From positions 1 through 64,000 of the forward strand of contig JAGTRP010000023.1 of the NCBI GenBank assembly GCA_018261935.1: a stretch of DNA of 64,000 bases, in the 5' to 3' direction. The stretch is from Rhodocyclaceae bacterium (lineage in GTDB: Bacteria; Pseudomonadota; Gammaproteobacteria; Burkholderiales; Rhodocyclaceae). Below the pieces are notes generated by a model, which saw only the letters and a program-made list of their open reading frames with translations, ran no database searches and had not been told where the DNA came from. Positions 6,440 through 19,286 of this stretch are shown one piece after another. The number at the start of each line of letters is the position of its first letter. Position 1 is the stretch's first letter. Both the position numbers and the translations under genes were made by a program.

Positions 6440-9208
6440 TTACCGGTTGCCGCCCCAGGGCTGGGAGAACTGGAAGCCCTTGTCGCGGAAAACGCGCAGG
6501 CAGGCATCTACCACATCGGCATCGAAAAGGGTGCCGCGGCCCTTGGCGAGCTCGTCCAGGGCGGCGTCGATGCCGAATCCGGCCCGGTAGGGGCGGTGGG
6601 AGGACATGGCTTCCACCAGGTCGGCGGCGCCGATGATGCGGGCCTCCAGGATGATGGCGTCGCCCTTCAGGCCGTCCGGGTAGCCGGAGCCGTCCAGGCG
6701 CTCGTGGTGCTGGAGCATGGCTTCGGCGATGGGCCAGGGGAATTCGATATTCTTGACGATTTCGTAGCCGCTGGTGGGATGGGCCTTGATGAGGGTGAAT
6801 TCGATATCGGAAAGGTGCCCCGGCCGGGTGAGGATCTCTGCCGGGACATTGATCTTGCCGAGGTCGTGGATGAGGGCGGCGAGCCGGACGGCATGGACCC
6901 GGTCTTCCGGCAGCCCGAGTTCCCCGGCGATGGCGGCCGACAATTCCGCCACCCGCCGCTGGTGGCCGGCGGTATAGGGGTCGCGCATTTCCACCGTGGT
7001 GGCGATGGCCTGCACCGTCTCCTCCATGGCCTGGGCCAGGGCCCGCAGTCCGCACTCCCTTTCGCTCTTGATGCGCAGGCCGGCGAGGCCGAAATGGAGG
7101 TCGGCGGCCATTTCCTCCAGGGTGGGGATTTCCTCCTCGGCGAGCAGGGCCGGGTCGGCCGCCCACAGGGCCAGGCAGGCGGTGACGCCTTCCTGGCCGC
7201 CGAGGGGCAGGGCGATGCCGGCCCGGACCGGGGCCAGGGCCGGGTGGAGCGGCCGGTCGGCGAAGACCACCGTCCGGTTGCCGAGGATGGCCTCCTCCAC
7301 CGGCGTGCCGGCGGCGATGGGCCGGGGCTCGCCGCCGCCGAAAGCCGCTGCGACGATGGGGTCGCAGGTCCTCAGGAGGCGCACGCAGTTCTGCATCTCC
7401 GGATCGACGGCGCCGATCCAGATGCCTTGGAATCCCCCCACCTTGGTGACGGCGCGGACCATGCGGGCCAGCAGGTCCTCCGGGGTGGTGGCGTAAAGCA
7501 GGTTCTGGTTGCTGGCGGAGAGCAGCTTGAGCCGCCGGTTGAGGCGCAGCAGGGCGCGCTCGGCGGCCTTGCGCGGGGTGATGTCGTGGGCGATGGCGGA
7601 GATGCCGGTCGTGCTCCCGGCCGAATCGCAGATGAGCGACGGGGTCAGGGCCACGTCGATGCGCGAGCCGTCCTTGCGCAGGCGCTGGGTTTCCAGGCGT
7701 TCGAGCACTTCGCCCCGGGTCAGCCGAGCCGTCAGGTCGGCCGCTTCGCTCCGCAGTTCTTCCGGCACCAGGATGTCGATGGAGCGGCCCATTATTTCGG
7801 CGGCGGTATAGCCGTAGAGGCCTTCGGCGCCGATATTCCAGGTGGTGACAATGCCATCCAGGCTGATGCCGATGACCGCCTCCCGGCTCGATGCGACGAT
7901 GGCGGCCAGTTGCTCCCGGGCCCGGGCGGCGGCCTGGCGGTCGGTGATGTCGCGGGCGATGCCCACCGCGTGCCAGACGCCATGGATCTGCACCGAGGAG
8001 ATGGCCAGTTCCACCGGGAATTCGCGGCCGTCCCGGTGGCGGGCGGTCATTTCCGAAATCCTGCCGATGACCGCCCCGGTGCCGGTGCGGCCGAAGTGCG
8101 CCATGCCCGCCGCAGCCGCCGCCTGGCAGCCCGCGGGGGCGATCAATTCGTGGAGGCGGCGGCCGACGGCCTCGTCCGGCTCATAGCCGAACAGGCGGGT
8201 GGCGGCCGGGTTCCAGACGATGACGCGGCCCTCGCTGTCGGCGACGATGACGGCATCGAGGGTGACGTTGCGGGTGAGGCGGAGCATCTCCTCGCTTTCC
8301 TGCAACTGCTGCTGGATGCGCTTGCGCTCCGCCAGCTCGTCTTCCAGCCGGCGGTTGCTGTCGCTGAGCTGGGCCGTGCGTTCGGCCACCTTGACGGCGA
8401 GTTCGGCCTCGCTCCGGGCCAGCTGGTGGAAAAGCAGGCGCTGGGGCTTCTGGATGCCCTGCAGCAGCAGGGCCCGGTAGATGAAATAGGTGGAGGCCAG
8501 CAGCAGGAGGTGCCCCACCAGGTTGGCCAGGCCATAGACACTGGCGTACTGGGTGAAGGCCAGTTCCGCCAGGATGTCGCAGGCCAGGGCGAGGAGGGGC
8601 AGGGGCAGGATGTCGGCGGTGAAATGGGCCTGCCGGCGCCAGAGGAGAAAAAGCGCCGTCGCGAAGGTACCGGCGATGAGGTATTCCGCCACGATCTTGA
8701 AGCGGGTGAGGCCGCTGCCCTCGACGAAGCAGTCGGGAAAGCGGCCGGAGAACACCGCCCAGACCAGCAGGCCGCCCAACCCCAGGAAGCTCAGGGCGAC
8801 GCCATTGACCGGCAGCTTCCGGCGGGTCAGCAGGCTGGCGGCGGCCACCATCGCCACGCTTTCGTAGGCGCGGAAGGCGATCCACAGCTGGGTGGGCAGG
8901 TTGGCGTCGGTGGGAAAGACCCCCATGCCCTTGTAGGCCAGGGTATGGAGGATTTCCAGGATGCCGGTGGCCGGGTAGGCGAGGCCGGCCACCAGCAGAA
9001 AGGGGTTGTCGATCTGGTCCCGGGCGTTCCAGGCCAGCGCGGCGACGCCGAAAATGACGACGATGCGGAAGACTTCCAGCAGGCTGTGGAAGAGCACGTA
9101 GCTGTGCTGGGAAGTGGCGGCGAGGGCCGCCAGCAGCAGGGCGAAGCCGCCCCAGCGGCCCAGGAAGTCCCGGGAGACCGTATATGAGAGGGTGTTGGGG
9201 CGGCCCAA
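6440..9208 (-). CDS. Membrane PAS-PAS-GAF-HD-GYP protein, c-di-GMP phosphodiesterase
   Basis: Predicted to degrade c-di-GMP. The order is: a multi-helix MASE3-like membrane sensor (from SYVLFHSLLEVFRIV through SYVIY-type helices), a coiled linker, PAS1 (VTLDAVIVADSEGRVIVWNP), PAS2 (REAVIGISLDGIVTTWN), a GAF-type region, and a C-terminal HD-GYP domain with HDLGKI and HHERLDGSGYP intact. No ATG lies near the expected N-terminus. A TTG at 9208 preceded by AAAGGA at good spacing was chosen (922 aa); the same frame stays open to 9358, and a GTG at 9277 is an alternative. It lies downstream of the tamA-like gene on the same strand. Confidence 0.85.
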   Translation of the reverse strand: MGRPNTLSYTVSRDFLGRWGGFALLLAALAATSQHSYVLFHSLLEVFRIVVIFGVAALAWNARDQIDNPFLLVAGLAYPATGILEILHTLAYKGMGVFPTDANLPTQLWIAFRAYESVAMVAAASLLTRRKLPVNGVALSFLGLGGLLVWAVFSGRFPDCFVEGSGLTRFKIVAEYLIAGTFATALFLLWRRQAHFTADILPLPLLALACDILAELAFTQYASVYGLANLVGHLLLLASTYFIYRALLLQGIQKPQRLLFHQLARSEAELAVKVAERTAQLSDSNRRLEDELAERKRIQQQLQESEEMLRLTRNVTLDAVIVADSEGRVIVWNPAATRLFGYEPDEAVGRRLHELIAPAGCQAAAAAGMAHFGRTGTGAVIGRISEMTARHRDGREFPVELAISSVQIHGVWHAVGIARDITDRQAAARAREQLAAIVASSREAVIGISLDGIVTTWNIGAEGLYGYTAAEIMGRSIDILVPEELRSEAADLTARLTRGEVLERLETQRLRKDGSRIDVALTPSLICDSAGSTTGISAIAHDITPRKAAERALLRLNRRLKLLSASNQNLLYATTPEDLLARMVRAVTKVGGFQGIWIGAVDPEMQNCVRLLRTCDPIVAAAFGGGEPRPIAAGTPVEEAILGNRTVVFADRPLHPALAPVRAGIALPLGGQEGVTACLALWAADPALLAEEEIPTLEEMAADLHFGLAGLRIKSERECGLRALAQAMEETVQAIATTVEMRDPYTAGHQRRVAELSAAIAGELGLPEDRVHAVRLAALIHDLGKINVPAEILTRPGHLSDIEFTLIKAHPTSGYEIVKNIEFPWPIAEAMLQHHERLDGSGYPDGLKGDAIILEARIIGAADLVEAMSSHRPYRAGFGIDAALDELAKGRGTLFDADVVDACLRVFRDKGFQFSQPWGGNR

Positions 9209-9361
9209 AGTTTGTGATCCTTTTGCTTTGGTTCCTGGGGGGCTCCAGGAGGGCCGCGTTGGGAACGTTATGTCCACCGGATTGACTCGGGCCCGGGTAT
9301 CGATAGGCAAGTTAGGACATCGCCGTCCGCCTGTCAATCCAGGGCGAATCCGCTCCAATGC

Positions 9362-11059
9362 TCAGAAGGGGATGGCCAGGGAGAAGTGCAGCTGCAGCCG
9401 GTCGGTGCGCTCGCCGTAGGCCACATCCACGGCGATGGGGCCGGCCGGGCTCTTCCAGCGGGGGCCGAGGCCGTAGCCCACCGCCGGCCGGAAGCGGTTG
9501 AGGTCGTCGGAAGCATCCCCTGCATCCACGAAGACGGCGACGCCCCAGCGCGGGTCCAGCCAATGAGTGTATTCGGCGCTGGCGATGGCCAGGTAGCGGC
9601 CGCCGACCACGGCCGAACCTTCCTTCACCCCCAGGCTCTGGTAGGAATAGCCCCGCACGGAGTTGGTGCCGCCGGCCCGGAACAGGTATTCCTGGGGAAT
9701 CCCCTGGCGGGAGGCGGCGGCGGTGTAACCCAGTTCGCCCCGCAGGGTCAGCACGTCCCGCCGGCCGACGGGAAAATACTGCTGGTAGCGGCCATGCAGG
9801 CGGACGAAATCCCGGTCCGAGAGGAGCGCCCGGGAAGCGCCGCCCACCTGGCCCTGGAGGACGATGCCATCCCGGGGATCGAGGAGGTTGTCCACCTGGC
9901 GCCAGGTCCACTGGCCATTGGGAACCAGGGCCCGGGCGGTGGTGGCCGGGCCGTCGTTGGGGCGCTTCCTCTCCTCCTGCCAGTCGAGGGACAGGCGCAT
10001 TTCCACCGAGCCCCGCCGCTGCAGCCGCTGGGCGCCGAGGGCGTAACGTTCGGTGGACAGCCCCTGGATGTCGGTGTGCTCCACCAGGGTGCCGAAGCCG
10101 TGGCGGTAGTTGCGCTCGTCCGGGGGCAGGAAGACGTCGGCATAGCCGGTCTGGCGCTTCTGCTCCAGCCGGATGCCGCTGTTCAGCTCCCAGGCGTTCC
10201 GGAAGAGGTCGGCGGTGTGGTAATTGACCTCGGTGCGGGCGCCGGTGTTGGAGCTGACCCCGACCCCGAGGGCGACCCGATGGGGCCGGCGCTCCCGCAC
10301 CAGGACCCGCACCGGGGCGGTGACCGTACCGTCGGGGCCGGGGGTGCCGCCGGGCTCGATCTCCACCTGGGCCGAGGAAAAATAGGGGGTCGATTGCAGG
10401 GCGTTCTGCAGGGCGGCCAGACGGTCTTCCCGGTAGGGCTCGCCGGGGACAATGCTGCGGTTGTAGCGGGCCACCAGCTCCGGCGAATAGCGCTCCAGGC
10501 CTTCGATCTTCAGGGGGCCGAAGCGGTAGGGCGGGCCGGCGGCATAGCTGGCCTGGAGACGGGCCTGGCCGGTCTCCGGGTCGATCCCGGCCCGGCTGGC
10601 GGTGAGGTTGGCGCCGGCATGGCCCGCCGCCAGCAGCCCCATGAGGACCTGCTCCTTGGCGGCGTTCCAGTCGGCCTGGCGGAAGGGCCTGCCCACCGGC
10701 AGGGACCAGGCGGCGACGAGGGCTCGCCGGCGGGATTCCTCCAGCTTGCCGTCGATGGTGATGTCCACGCTGGCGATCACCGTGCGGGGGCCGGGATCGA
10801 CCCGCACCACCAGGTTGCCGTCCAGCTCGGAAAATTCCAGCCGGGGGCGGAAGTAGCCCTCGGTGGCCAGCAGTTCCGGCAGGCTCTTTTCCAACCGCCG
10901 GCGGGCCTCCTCCCGGGCGGCCGGGTCGGGGAGGTTTTCCTTGGGCAGGTAAGGGGAAATGAGAGAGATGATGGGGGCCGGCGCCTGCAGTTCCACCTGT
11001 TCCGCCATCGCCTTTCCGGCCAGGGCGATGAGAAGGGGAAGGAGGTGGCGCTTTGCCAT
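9362..11059 (-). CDS. tamA: TamA-like Omp85 outer-membrane protein
   Basis: A 565-aa Omp85-family protein expected in the outer membrane, where TamA works with TamB in inserting outer-membrane proteins and in lipid transport. A signal peptide ends near AMAEQ. POTRA-like repeats fill about residues 25-265 (GYFRPRLEFSELDGNLVVRV; PYRFGPLKIEGLERY). The C-terminal half is the 16-strand barrel with the Omp85 VRGY motif (GGTNSVRGYSYQSLG) and ends in an aromatic-terminated strand (LQLHFSLAIPF). The usual downstream partner tamB is absent here; the next gene is the HD-GYP protein. The assignment to TamA rather than another Omp85 is by length and POTRA layout. Confidence 0.85.
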   Translation of the reverse strand: MAKRHLLPLLIALAGKAMAEQVELQAPAPIISLISPYLPKENLPDPAAREEARRRLEKSLPELLATEGYFRPRLEFSELDGNLVVRVDPGPRTVIASVDITIDGKLEESRRRALVAAWSLPVGRPFRQADWNAAKEQVLMGLLAAGHAGANLTASRAGIDPETGQARLQASYAAGPPYRFGPLKIEGLERYSPELVARYNRSIVPGEPYREDRLAALQNALQSTPYFSSAQVEIEPGGTPGPDGTVTAPVRVLVRERRPHRVALGVGVSSNTGARTEVNYHTADLFRNAWELNSGIRLEQKRQTGYADVFLPPDERNYRHGFGTLVEHTDIQGLSTERYALGAQRLQRRGSVEMRLSLDWQEERKRPNDGPATTARALVPNGQWTWRQVDNLLDPRDGIVLQGQVGGASRALLSDRDFVRLHGRYQQYFPVGRRDVLTLRGELGYTAAASRQGIPQEYLFRAGGTNSVRGYSYQSLGVKEGSAVVGGRYLAIASAEYTHWLDPRWGVAVFVDAGDASDDLNRFRPAVGYGLGPRWKSPAGPIAVDVAYGERTDRLQLHFSLAIPF

Positions 11060-11138
11060 GTCATGTCCGGAGCGGGTATGCCGACATGGTAAAGACTCCG
11101 GCCCGGGGTTCCGGTTCCGGGGCCGGGATGGATGGAGG

Positions 11139-11909
11139 CTAATGCCCGAAGGGAATATCCAGGATGGCCTTCACCGTCCACTTGTCGGTGGCTGCGTTGA
11201 GGCCCCGGCCGATGCCGAAATTGATGCCCACCGGGCCCCGGTCCACGTCGGTCACCAGGTAGAGGGTGTGGGCCTGCTCGGCCCGGGGGCTGAAATGGGC
11301 GAGCTTGCCCAGGTCGGCGTAATACTCGAAGCCGCCGGCGATGCCCTCGGCCAGGGTTTTCGAGACCTTCACGGCGGGGCTGAAGTTCATGCCCCCTTCC
11401 CGATAGCCCTGGGTGATGTCATAGCTCAGGACCGGGTTCACGATGGCGGCCCAGCCGGAGTCCCGGTAGCCCAGGATGGGCCGGAATTCCATGCCGTTGC
11501 GGGCGGCCTCGAAGCGTTTGCGGACCATGGCCAGTTCCCAGTTGATGCCGGCGAAGAATCCGCCGGCCTCGCCGGGCTGGAGGGGCAGCCACTTGGCCCG
11601 GAACTTGGGGCCGGCGTAGTAGGACTGGTTGAGGGCCTCGAACAGGAGCGGGGTATAGAGGCCCACATCCACCGTGGGCGTCAGGCCGTAGGAAAGTTCC
11701 GGCGTTACCCGCAGCCCCCGGTTGGGAGTGATCTCCCCCGGATAGTCGGGCTGGCTGCGGCCCTTCGGGGTGCGGTTGACGTGGACCTCCAGGCCCCATT
11801 CGCCGGGCTTGTTGATGCTCTCGTCGTAGACCTGGATTTCGTCGGAAAGGGCCGCCAGGGCCGGGGCGCTGGCCAGGGCCAGGAAGAGGGCGGCAAGAAA
11901 GGGTTTCAA
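11139..11909 (-). CDS. Hypothetical envelope protein, probable outer-membrane beta-barrel
   Basis: A 256-aa protein with a clear Sec signal peptide (MKPFLAALFLALASAPALA). The mature part consists of alternating amphipathic strands and Gly/aromatic turns (LSYGLTPTVDVGLYTPLLFE; VGINFGIGRGLNAATDKWTV), as in small outer-membrane barrels, and ends in a strand (KAILDIPFGH). No enzyme motif is recognised. It lies 4 bp downstream of the uvrA stop on the same strand and 79 bp before tamA, so it could be cotranscribed with both. Export and a barrel fold are inferred; function is unknown. Confidence 0.7.
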   Translation of the reverse strand: MKPFLAALFLALASAPALAALSDEIQVYDESINKPGEWGLEVHVNRTPKGRSQPDYPGEITPNRGLRVTPELSYGLTPTVDVGLYTPLLFEALNQSYYAGPKFRAKWLPLQPGEAGGFFAGINWELAMVRKRFEAARNGMEFRPILGYRDSGWAAIVNPVLSYDITQGYREGGMNFSPAVKVSKTLAEGIAGGFEYYADLGKLAHFSPRAEQAHTLYLVTDVDRGPVGINFGIGRGLNAATDKWTVKAILDIPFGH

Positions 11910-11913
11910 GGCA

Positions 11914-14733
<2,820 letters not shown>

Positions 14734-14893
14734 GGCAAGGCCTGAAGCAAGGGGGCAAACCGACAACTATACGCAACTTCCGGCGCACGGGGGGAGGGCG
14801 GCTTCCCCTGGAATGGGCCTGGCCTTCCCCCTATCCACCGTCCATGAATCGGGGATAATGGCGCGATCATCGATTCTGGCAGGCGAGGCTTCA

Positions 14894-16096
14894 ATGGCCG
14901 ACGATCTACCCCGCGAGCAGCTGCCGGCGAACGCCGTCGTTTTCCATGTCGGGGAAGCCGGCGATGCCGCCTTCATGATCGAGAGCGGTTGCGTCGAGGT
15001 GCTCGGCGGCGATTGCGGTTCCCGGCGCCTGGCGGTGCTGTCGGACGGCGCCCTCTTCGGCGAGGTGGCCCTCCTGGACGGCCTGCCCCGCACCGCCACG
15101 GTGCGGACCCTGGTGCCCACCACCCTCGTCCGCATCGAGCGGGCCCAGGTGGATGAGATCCTGAAGCAGACCAACCCGGTCATCCGCCACCTCCTCGAGC
15201 TCCTGATCGATCGCTTCCGCAACTGCCGGGGCTTCCCCGATCCCTACTCCGCCGGCGGCGCCGAGGGGGCGTCCCCGGTGCGGGATGCCGCCCTGCGCAC
15301 CCTGGTGCTGACCCGGGACCTGTCCCACGCCATCGACACCGACCAGCTCGAGCTCTTCTACCAGCCCATCGTGCGGGCCGTGGACCACGAGCTTCTGGGA
15401 TTCGAGGCCCTGGTGCGCTGGCGCCATCCGGTCCTGGGCATGATCATGCCCCTGGAGTTCATCGGCCTGGCGGAGAAGACCGGCCTGGTGCACCGCATCG
15501 GCCGCTGGGTCCTGGAACGGGCGGTTTCCGACTGGTCCCGGCTGCGGCATTTCTGCCGCGACGGCGGCCCCCTGCCGCCCTTCGTCAGCGTCAACCTGTC
15601 GGCCGCCGAGTTCGGCGAGCCGGGGATCGTGGAGTTCATCCGGGACTGTCTGGCGGCCCATGGCATGAGCCCCCTGGAACTCAAGGTCGAGCTCACCGAG
15701 ACCGTGGTCATCGAGGACCGGGAGATGGTGGCCCAGGTCCTGGAGCGGCTGGCGGCCCTGGGCATCGCCATCGCCCTGGACGATTTCGGCACCGGCTATG
15801 CCGGCCTCGACTATCTGAAGAGCTTGCCCATTTCCTGCCTCAAGATCGACAAGACCTTCATCCAGGACATGGCCCATTCCCTGCGCAGCTTCGAGATCGT
15901 CCAGTCGGCCGTGAACCTGGCCTGGTCCCTGGGTATCACCACCGTCGCCGAGGGCATCGAGGATGCCGAGACGGCGCGCCGGCTGCGGGAAGTGGGGTGC
16001 GAGCTCTTCCAGGGCTACCATTTCGCCCGCCCCATGCCGGCCGGCCAGGTGGAGGCCTGGGTGGCGGCCGTCAAGGCAGAGGGGGTTGCGCTGTAG
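14894..16096 (+). CDS. Cyclic-nucleotide-binding / EAL-domain c-di-GMP phosphodiesterase
   Basis: A 400-aa cytoplasmic protein joining a CRP-type nucleotide-binding domain (about 10-125) to an EAL domain (about 145-395). The phosphate-binding cassette [18 protein letters not shown] keeps the Glu and Arg that contact cyclic nucleotides. The EAL domain has the catalytic set: [42 protein letters not shown] and VAEGIED, so it should hydrolyse c-di-GMP. There is no GGDEF domain. Start ATG at 14894 follows GGCGAGG. It separates uvrA from the MFS-ssb pair. The link from nucleotide sensing to c-di-GMP turnover is an inference. Confidence 0.9.
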   Translation: MADDLPREQLPANAVVFHVGEAGDAAFMIESGCVEVLGGDCGSRRLAVLSDGALFGEVALLDGLPRTATVRTLVPTTLVRIERAQVDEILKQTNPVIRHLLELLIDRFRNCRGFPDPYSAGGAEGASPVRDAALRTLVLTRDLSHAIDTDQLELFYQPIVRAVDHELLGFEALVRWRHPVLGMIMPLEFIGLAEKTGLVHRIGRWVLERAVSDWSRLRHFCRDGGPLPPFVSVNLSAAEFGEPGIVEFIRDCLAAHGMSPLELKVELTETVVIEDREMVAQVLERLAALGIAIALDDFGTGYAGLDYLKSLPISCLKIDKTFIQDMAHSLRSFEIVQSAVNLAWSLGITTVAEGIEDAETARRLREVGCELFQGYHFARPMPAGQVEAWVAAVKAEGVAL

Positions 16097-16189
16097 CTGC
16101 GGCTGGCGCCGGCGGCTGCCGGGGAGGGGATGCAAACCTGCTAATATTGCGGCTTTGGCGCCGTCCGGCGCCATTTCTTTTCCGCTTCC

Positions 16190-17398
16190 ATGTCCAATCC
16201 TGTCCGCGACCCCATGACCCCCGAGGAACGCCGCGCCGGCGTCAGTCTGGCCGCCATTTTCGCCCTGCGCATGCTGGGTCTCTTCCTCATCCTGCCGGTG
16301 TTCGCCCTTTTCGCCAAGGGCATTCCCGGCGGCGACGATCTGACCCTGGTGGGCTTCGCCCTCGGTGCCTACGGCCTCACCCAGGCCTGCTTCCAGATTC
16401 CCTTCGGCTCGGCCTCGGACCGCTTCGGCCGCAAGCCGGTCATCGTCTTCGGCCTCCTGCTCTTCGCCGCCGGCAGCTTCCTGGCGGCGGCGGCGCCGGA
16501 TATCTACTGGGTCATCGCCGGCCGGGTGCTCCAGGGGGCCGGCGCCATCTCGGCGGCGGTGACGGCCCTGGCCGCCGACCTTACCCGGGAGGAGCACCGC
16601 ACCAAGGTGATGGCCATGATCGGCTCCTCCATCGGCCTCGTCTTCGCCCTGTCCCTGGTGGGGGCGCCGGTGCTCTACGGCCTCGTCGGCATGGAGGGGC
16701 TCTTCATCCTCACCGGCCTCCTCGCCTTGGCCGCCATCCTTCTGCTGTTCAAGGCGGTGCCGCCGGCCCCCCCCATTTCTACGCATGACAAGCCTCCCTT
16801 CCGGCGCGTGCTGCTGGACCTGGACCTGCTGCGCCTCAATTTCGGTATCTTCAGCCTGCACCTCATCCAGATGTCCATGTTCGTGGTGGTGCCCCACGCC
16901 CTTGTCGCCCATGGCGGCCTGCCGGCCCCCGAGCACTGGAAGGTGTACCTGCCGGCGGTCCTCCTGTCCTTCGCCATCATGGTGCCGGCCATCATTTCCG
17001 CCGAGAGGCGTGGCAGGATGCGGCCGGTGTTCGCCGGCGCCATCGCTTTGCTCCTGGGCGTGCAACTGGGTTTCCGGTTTGCCGGCGAGAGCCTGGGTGG
17101 GCTGGCGCTGTGGCTGATCCTCTTCTTCGTTGCCTTCAACGTGCTGGAAGCCACCCTGCCGTCCCTGGTGTCCCGTACCGCACCGCCGGCCGCCAAGGGC
17201 GCGGCCCTCGGGGTCTACAATACGACCCAGTCGCTGGGAGCGGCTGCCGGCGCCACCCTGGGGGGGTACTTGGCGAAGCATTTCGGCGATAATTCCGTCT
17301 TTGCGACGGCGGCGGCCCTGGCGGTTGTCTGGCTGCTGGTCGCGGCTTCCATGCATTTCCCGCAGCGGCGCCCGGCGCCGGCTGCGGCCAACCCCTAA
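16190..17398 (+). CDS. MFS transporter, DHA1/YajR-like
   Basis: A 402-aa inner-membrane secondary transporter with 12 predicted helices. The motif-A loop is present after TM2 ([13 protein letters not shown]) and a motif-C-like Gly/Pro segment occurs in TM5 ([18 protein letters not shown]). The opening ([29 protein letters not shown], cited here only as the first helix region) resembles the YajR branch of drug:H+ antiporters, but the short C-terminal tail lacks YajR's extra ferredoxin-like domain. Substrate unknown. It lies 14 bp before ssb, so the two are probably cotranscribed. Confidence 0.88.
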   Translation: MSNPVRDPMTPEERRAGVSLAAIFALRMLGLFLILPVFALFAKGIPGGDDLTLVGFALGAYGLTQACFQIPFGSASDRFGRKPVIVFGLLLFAAGSFLAAAAPDIYWVIAGRVLQGAGAISAAVTALAADLTREEHRTKVMAMIGSSIGLVFALSLVGAPVLYGLVGMEGLFILTGLLALAAILLLFKAVPPAPPISTHDKPPFRRVLLDLDLLRLNFGIFSLHLIQMSMFVVVPHALVAHGGLPAPEHWKVYLPAVLLSFAIMVPAIISAERRGRMRPVFAGAIALLLGVQLGFRFAGESLGGLALWLILFFVAFNVLEATLPSLVSRTAPPAAKGAALGVYNTTQSLGAAAGATLGGYLAKHFGDNSVFATAAALAVVWLLVAASMHFPQRRPAPAAANP

Positions 17399-17412
17399 CT
17401 GGAGACAAAGCT

Positions 17413-17865
17413 ATGGCATCGGTCAACAAGGTCATACTCGTCGGCAATCTCGGTGCCGACCCCGAAACCCGCTACACGGCCAGCGGCGACGCCGTGTGCA
17501 ACATCCGCCTCGCCACCACCGACAGCTGGAAGGACAAGAATTCCGGCGAAAAGCGCGAGATGACGGAATGGCATCGGGTGGTCTTCTACCGCAAGCTGGC
17601 CGAAATTGCCGGCCAGTACCTGAAGAAGGGCTCCCAGGTCTACCTGGAAGGCCGCATCCGCACCCGCAAGTGGCAGGACAAGGACGGCCAGGATCGCTAC
17701 ACCACGGAAATCGAGGCCACCGAGATGCAGATGCTGGGCGGCCGCCAGGGCCAGGGAGCCCCGGCCGGCGACTACGAGCCCCAGCAGCAGGATTACGCGC
17801 CGGCTCCCCGCAAGGACAAGCCGAAGCCCTCCTTCGAGGACCTGGGGGACGACATCCCCTTCTGA
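17413..17865 (+). CDS. ssb: Single-stranded DNA-binding protein
   Basis: A 150-aa SSB that coats single-stranded DNA in replication, repair and recombination. The OB fold covers about residues 4-110 ([54 protein letters not shown]). A Gln/Pro-rich linker follows, and the acidic partner-binding tail ends DLGDDIPF, the standard SSB C-terminus. GGAGAC precedes the ATG. An intrinsic terminator directly follows the gene. Nearby uvrA fits the usual uvrA/ssb neighbourhood. Confidence 0.97.
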   Translation: MASVNKVILVGNLGADPETRYTASGDAVCNIRLATTDSWKDKNSGEKREMTEWHRVVFYRKLAEIAGQYLKKGSQVYLEGRIRTRKWQDKDGQDRYTTEIEATEMQMLGGRQGQGAPAGDYEPQQQDYAPAPRKDKPKPSFEDLGDDIPF

Positions 17866-17878
17866 TGGAAGTCGGTTC

Positions 17879-17918
17879 CCTGGGCTTCGCCGCCGGCCGA
17901 AGCCCAGGTTCGGTTTTT
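17879..17918 (+). terminator. Intrinsic terminator after ssb
   Basis: An 11-bp perfect stem (CCTGGGCTTCG, 17879-17889, with CGAAGCCCAGG, 17898-17908) and 8-nt loop is followed by TTCGGTTTTT on the plus strand. It ends ssb transcription before the convergent fadL-like gene. Confidence 0.85.
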
Positions 17919-17920
17919 CC

Positions 17921-19201
17921 TTAGAAAGACGTGCCCCAGGCGACGCCCAGGCTGTTCTGGTACATCTCGATCTTCTCGTTCCCGCCGAAGGGCATGGTGG
18001 AGGAGCCGGTGACCGATTTCTTGAAGGCGTGCATGTAGGCCACGGTGACTTCCGAGCCGCCGTCCAGGGTCCAGGTGGCCCCCAGGGTGACGTTGTCGTC
18101 GATGAGGCCCGGGGCGACGATGTTGAAGGTCACGTCCCGGGAGCGGATGGGATTGTCCCCGTGGTTGTAGCCGGCCCGCAGGGTCAGCCGATCGCTCTCC
18201 CGCCACTGGACGCCCAGCTTGTAGACATTGATGTCCCGCCAGCCGAAACCCGGGCCGCCGCTGGTGCCCAGCAGGGCCGTGTTGGTGCTGGGATTGCCCA
18301 CGGAGGCAACGTCGCTGTACTTGATGACTTGATAATCGAAGGCCACCGACAGCTGGGGCGTAACGGCGAAGCCCAGGCCCACGCTCCAGTTCTCCGGAAT
18401 GTCGAAATCGCCCTGCTCGGCGAAGAGGCCCCGGTACTTGTCGAACTTGCTCATGTCGATCTTGGAGGAGTAGGCGGCCCCAACCGTCAGCTGCTCGGTC
18501 AGGCGGCCCAGGTAGCCGACCCGCACGCCCCAGCCGCTGGCGGTGTCGTAACCCCGATTGGTGAGGTCGTTAGGGCTGCTGCTCATGCCCGAGAAGCCCG
18601 ACAGACCTTTGGCACGGAAACGCTGATAGCCGAAAAGCGGGGAAACCCCGACCGAGTGGCGTTCATGGAATTTCCACGCCAGGGTCGGCGCGATGACAAT
18701 CTGCGCCAGATCGACCCCCAGCTCGCCGCCACCGCACAGGGCGTTGGCGGGGCCGGCGCCGCAATTGATCTGCCCGCCCTTGTAATCGGTGTTCATGCCG
18801 CCGTTGCCGTAGATAGTCACGCCGGCGCTGAGGGTCGGGCTGAGCATCCGGTTGAAGCCGGCCTCGGGAATGAAGAAGTTGGTGCTATCGCTCTCCACCG
18901 AGAGGTCGAAGGCACCGCCAGGGGCGCTGCCCGTGCGCTGGGCCTTGCGCTGGGGGCTGAACCAGTCGAGGCCGAGCTCCAGCCGGTTCCCCGCCCACAC
19001 CATGGTGGCCGGGTTGTTGGCGCCGCCGAAGGCGTCATGGGTATTGGTGGTGCCCGCCCCGGCCATGCCCTTGTTCTTCATCCCGTAGCCGTGGGAAAAA
19101 TAGCCGTTGGTGGCCTGGGCCGCCGGCGGCAGCGCCAGGACAGCGGCCGTGCCGGCGAGCACGGTGCCCAGGAACTTGATGCTGAGTCTGCTTCTAGTCA
19201 T
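17921..19201 (-). CDS. FadL/OMPP1/TodX-family outer-membrane transporter
   Basis: A 426-aa outer-membrane barrel for uptake of hydrophobic substrates such as fatty acids or aromatic hydrocarbons. The signal peptide ends near PPAAQA. The mature N-terminus (TNGYFSHGYGMKNKGMAGAG) is the family's hatch start, followed by DAFGGANNPATM, the signature asparagine-containing motif. Strand repeats continue to a terminal Phe (NSLGVAWGTSF), as in barrels assembled by BAM. The substrate cannot be assigned. It is downstream of the DsrE-like gene on the same strand with an 85-bp gap. Confidence 0.92.
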   Translation of the reverse strand: MTRSRLSIKFLGTVLAGTAAVLALPPAAQATNGYFSHGYGMKNKGMAGAGTTNTHDAFGGANNPATMVWAGNRLELGLDWFSPQRKAQRTGSAPGGAFDLSVESDSTNFFIPEAGFNRMLSPTLSAGVTIYGNGGMNTDYKGGQINCGAGPANALCGGGELGVDLAQIVIAPTLAWKFHERHSVGVSPLFGYQRFRAKGLSGFSGMSSSPNDLTNRGYDTASGWGVRVGYLGRLTEQLTVGAAYSSKIDMSKFDKYRGLFAEQGDFDIPENWSVGLGFAVTPQLSVAFDYQVIKYSDVASVGNPSTNTALLGTSGGPGFGWRDINVYKLGVQWRESDRLTLRAGYNHGDNPIRSRDVTFNIVAPGLIDDNVTLGATWTLDGGSEVTVAYMHAFKKSVTGSSTMPFGGNEKIEMYQNSLGVAWGTSF

Positions 19202-19286
19202 GTCTCCCTCTCCCTATTGTGGATTCAAAAGACTTCCGGGCCGCCCCCAGCATTGCCTGGACTTCAGGCGGTATGACTGCAGTCGA

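Noticed and set aside
14734..14893. LexA box between uvrA and the cNMP/EAL gene
   Set aside because: No CTGT-N8-ACAG match was found.
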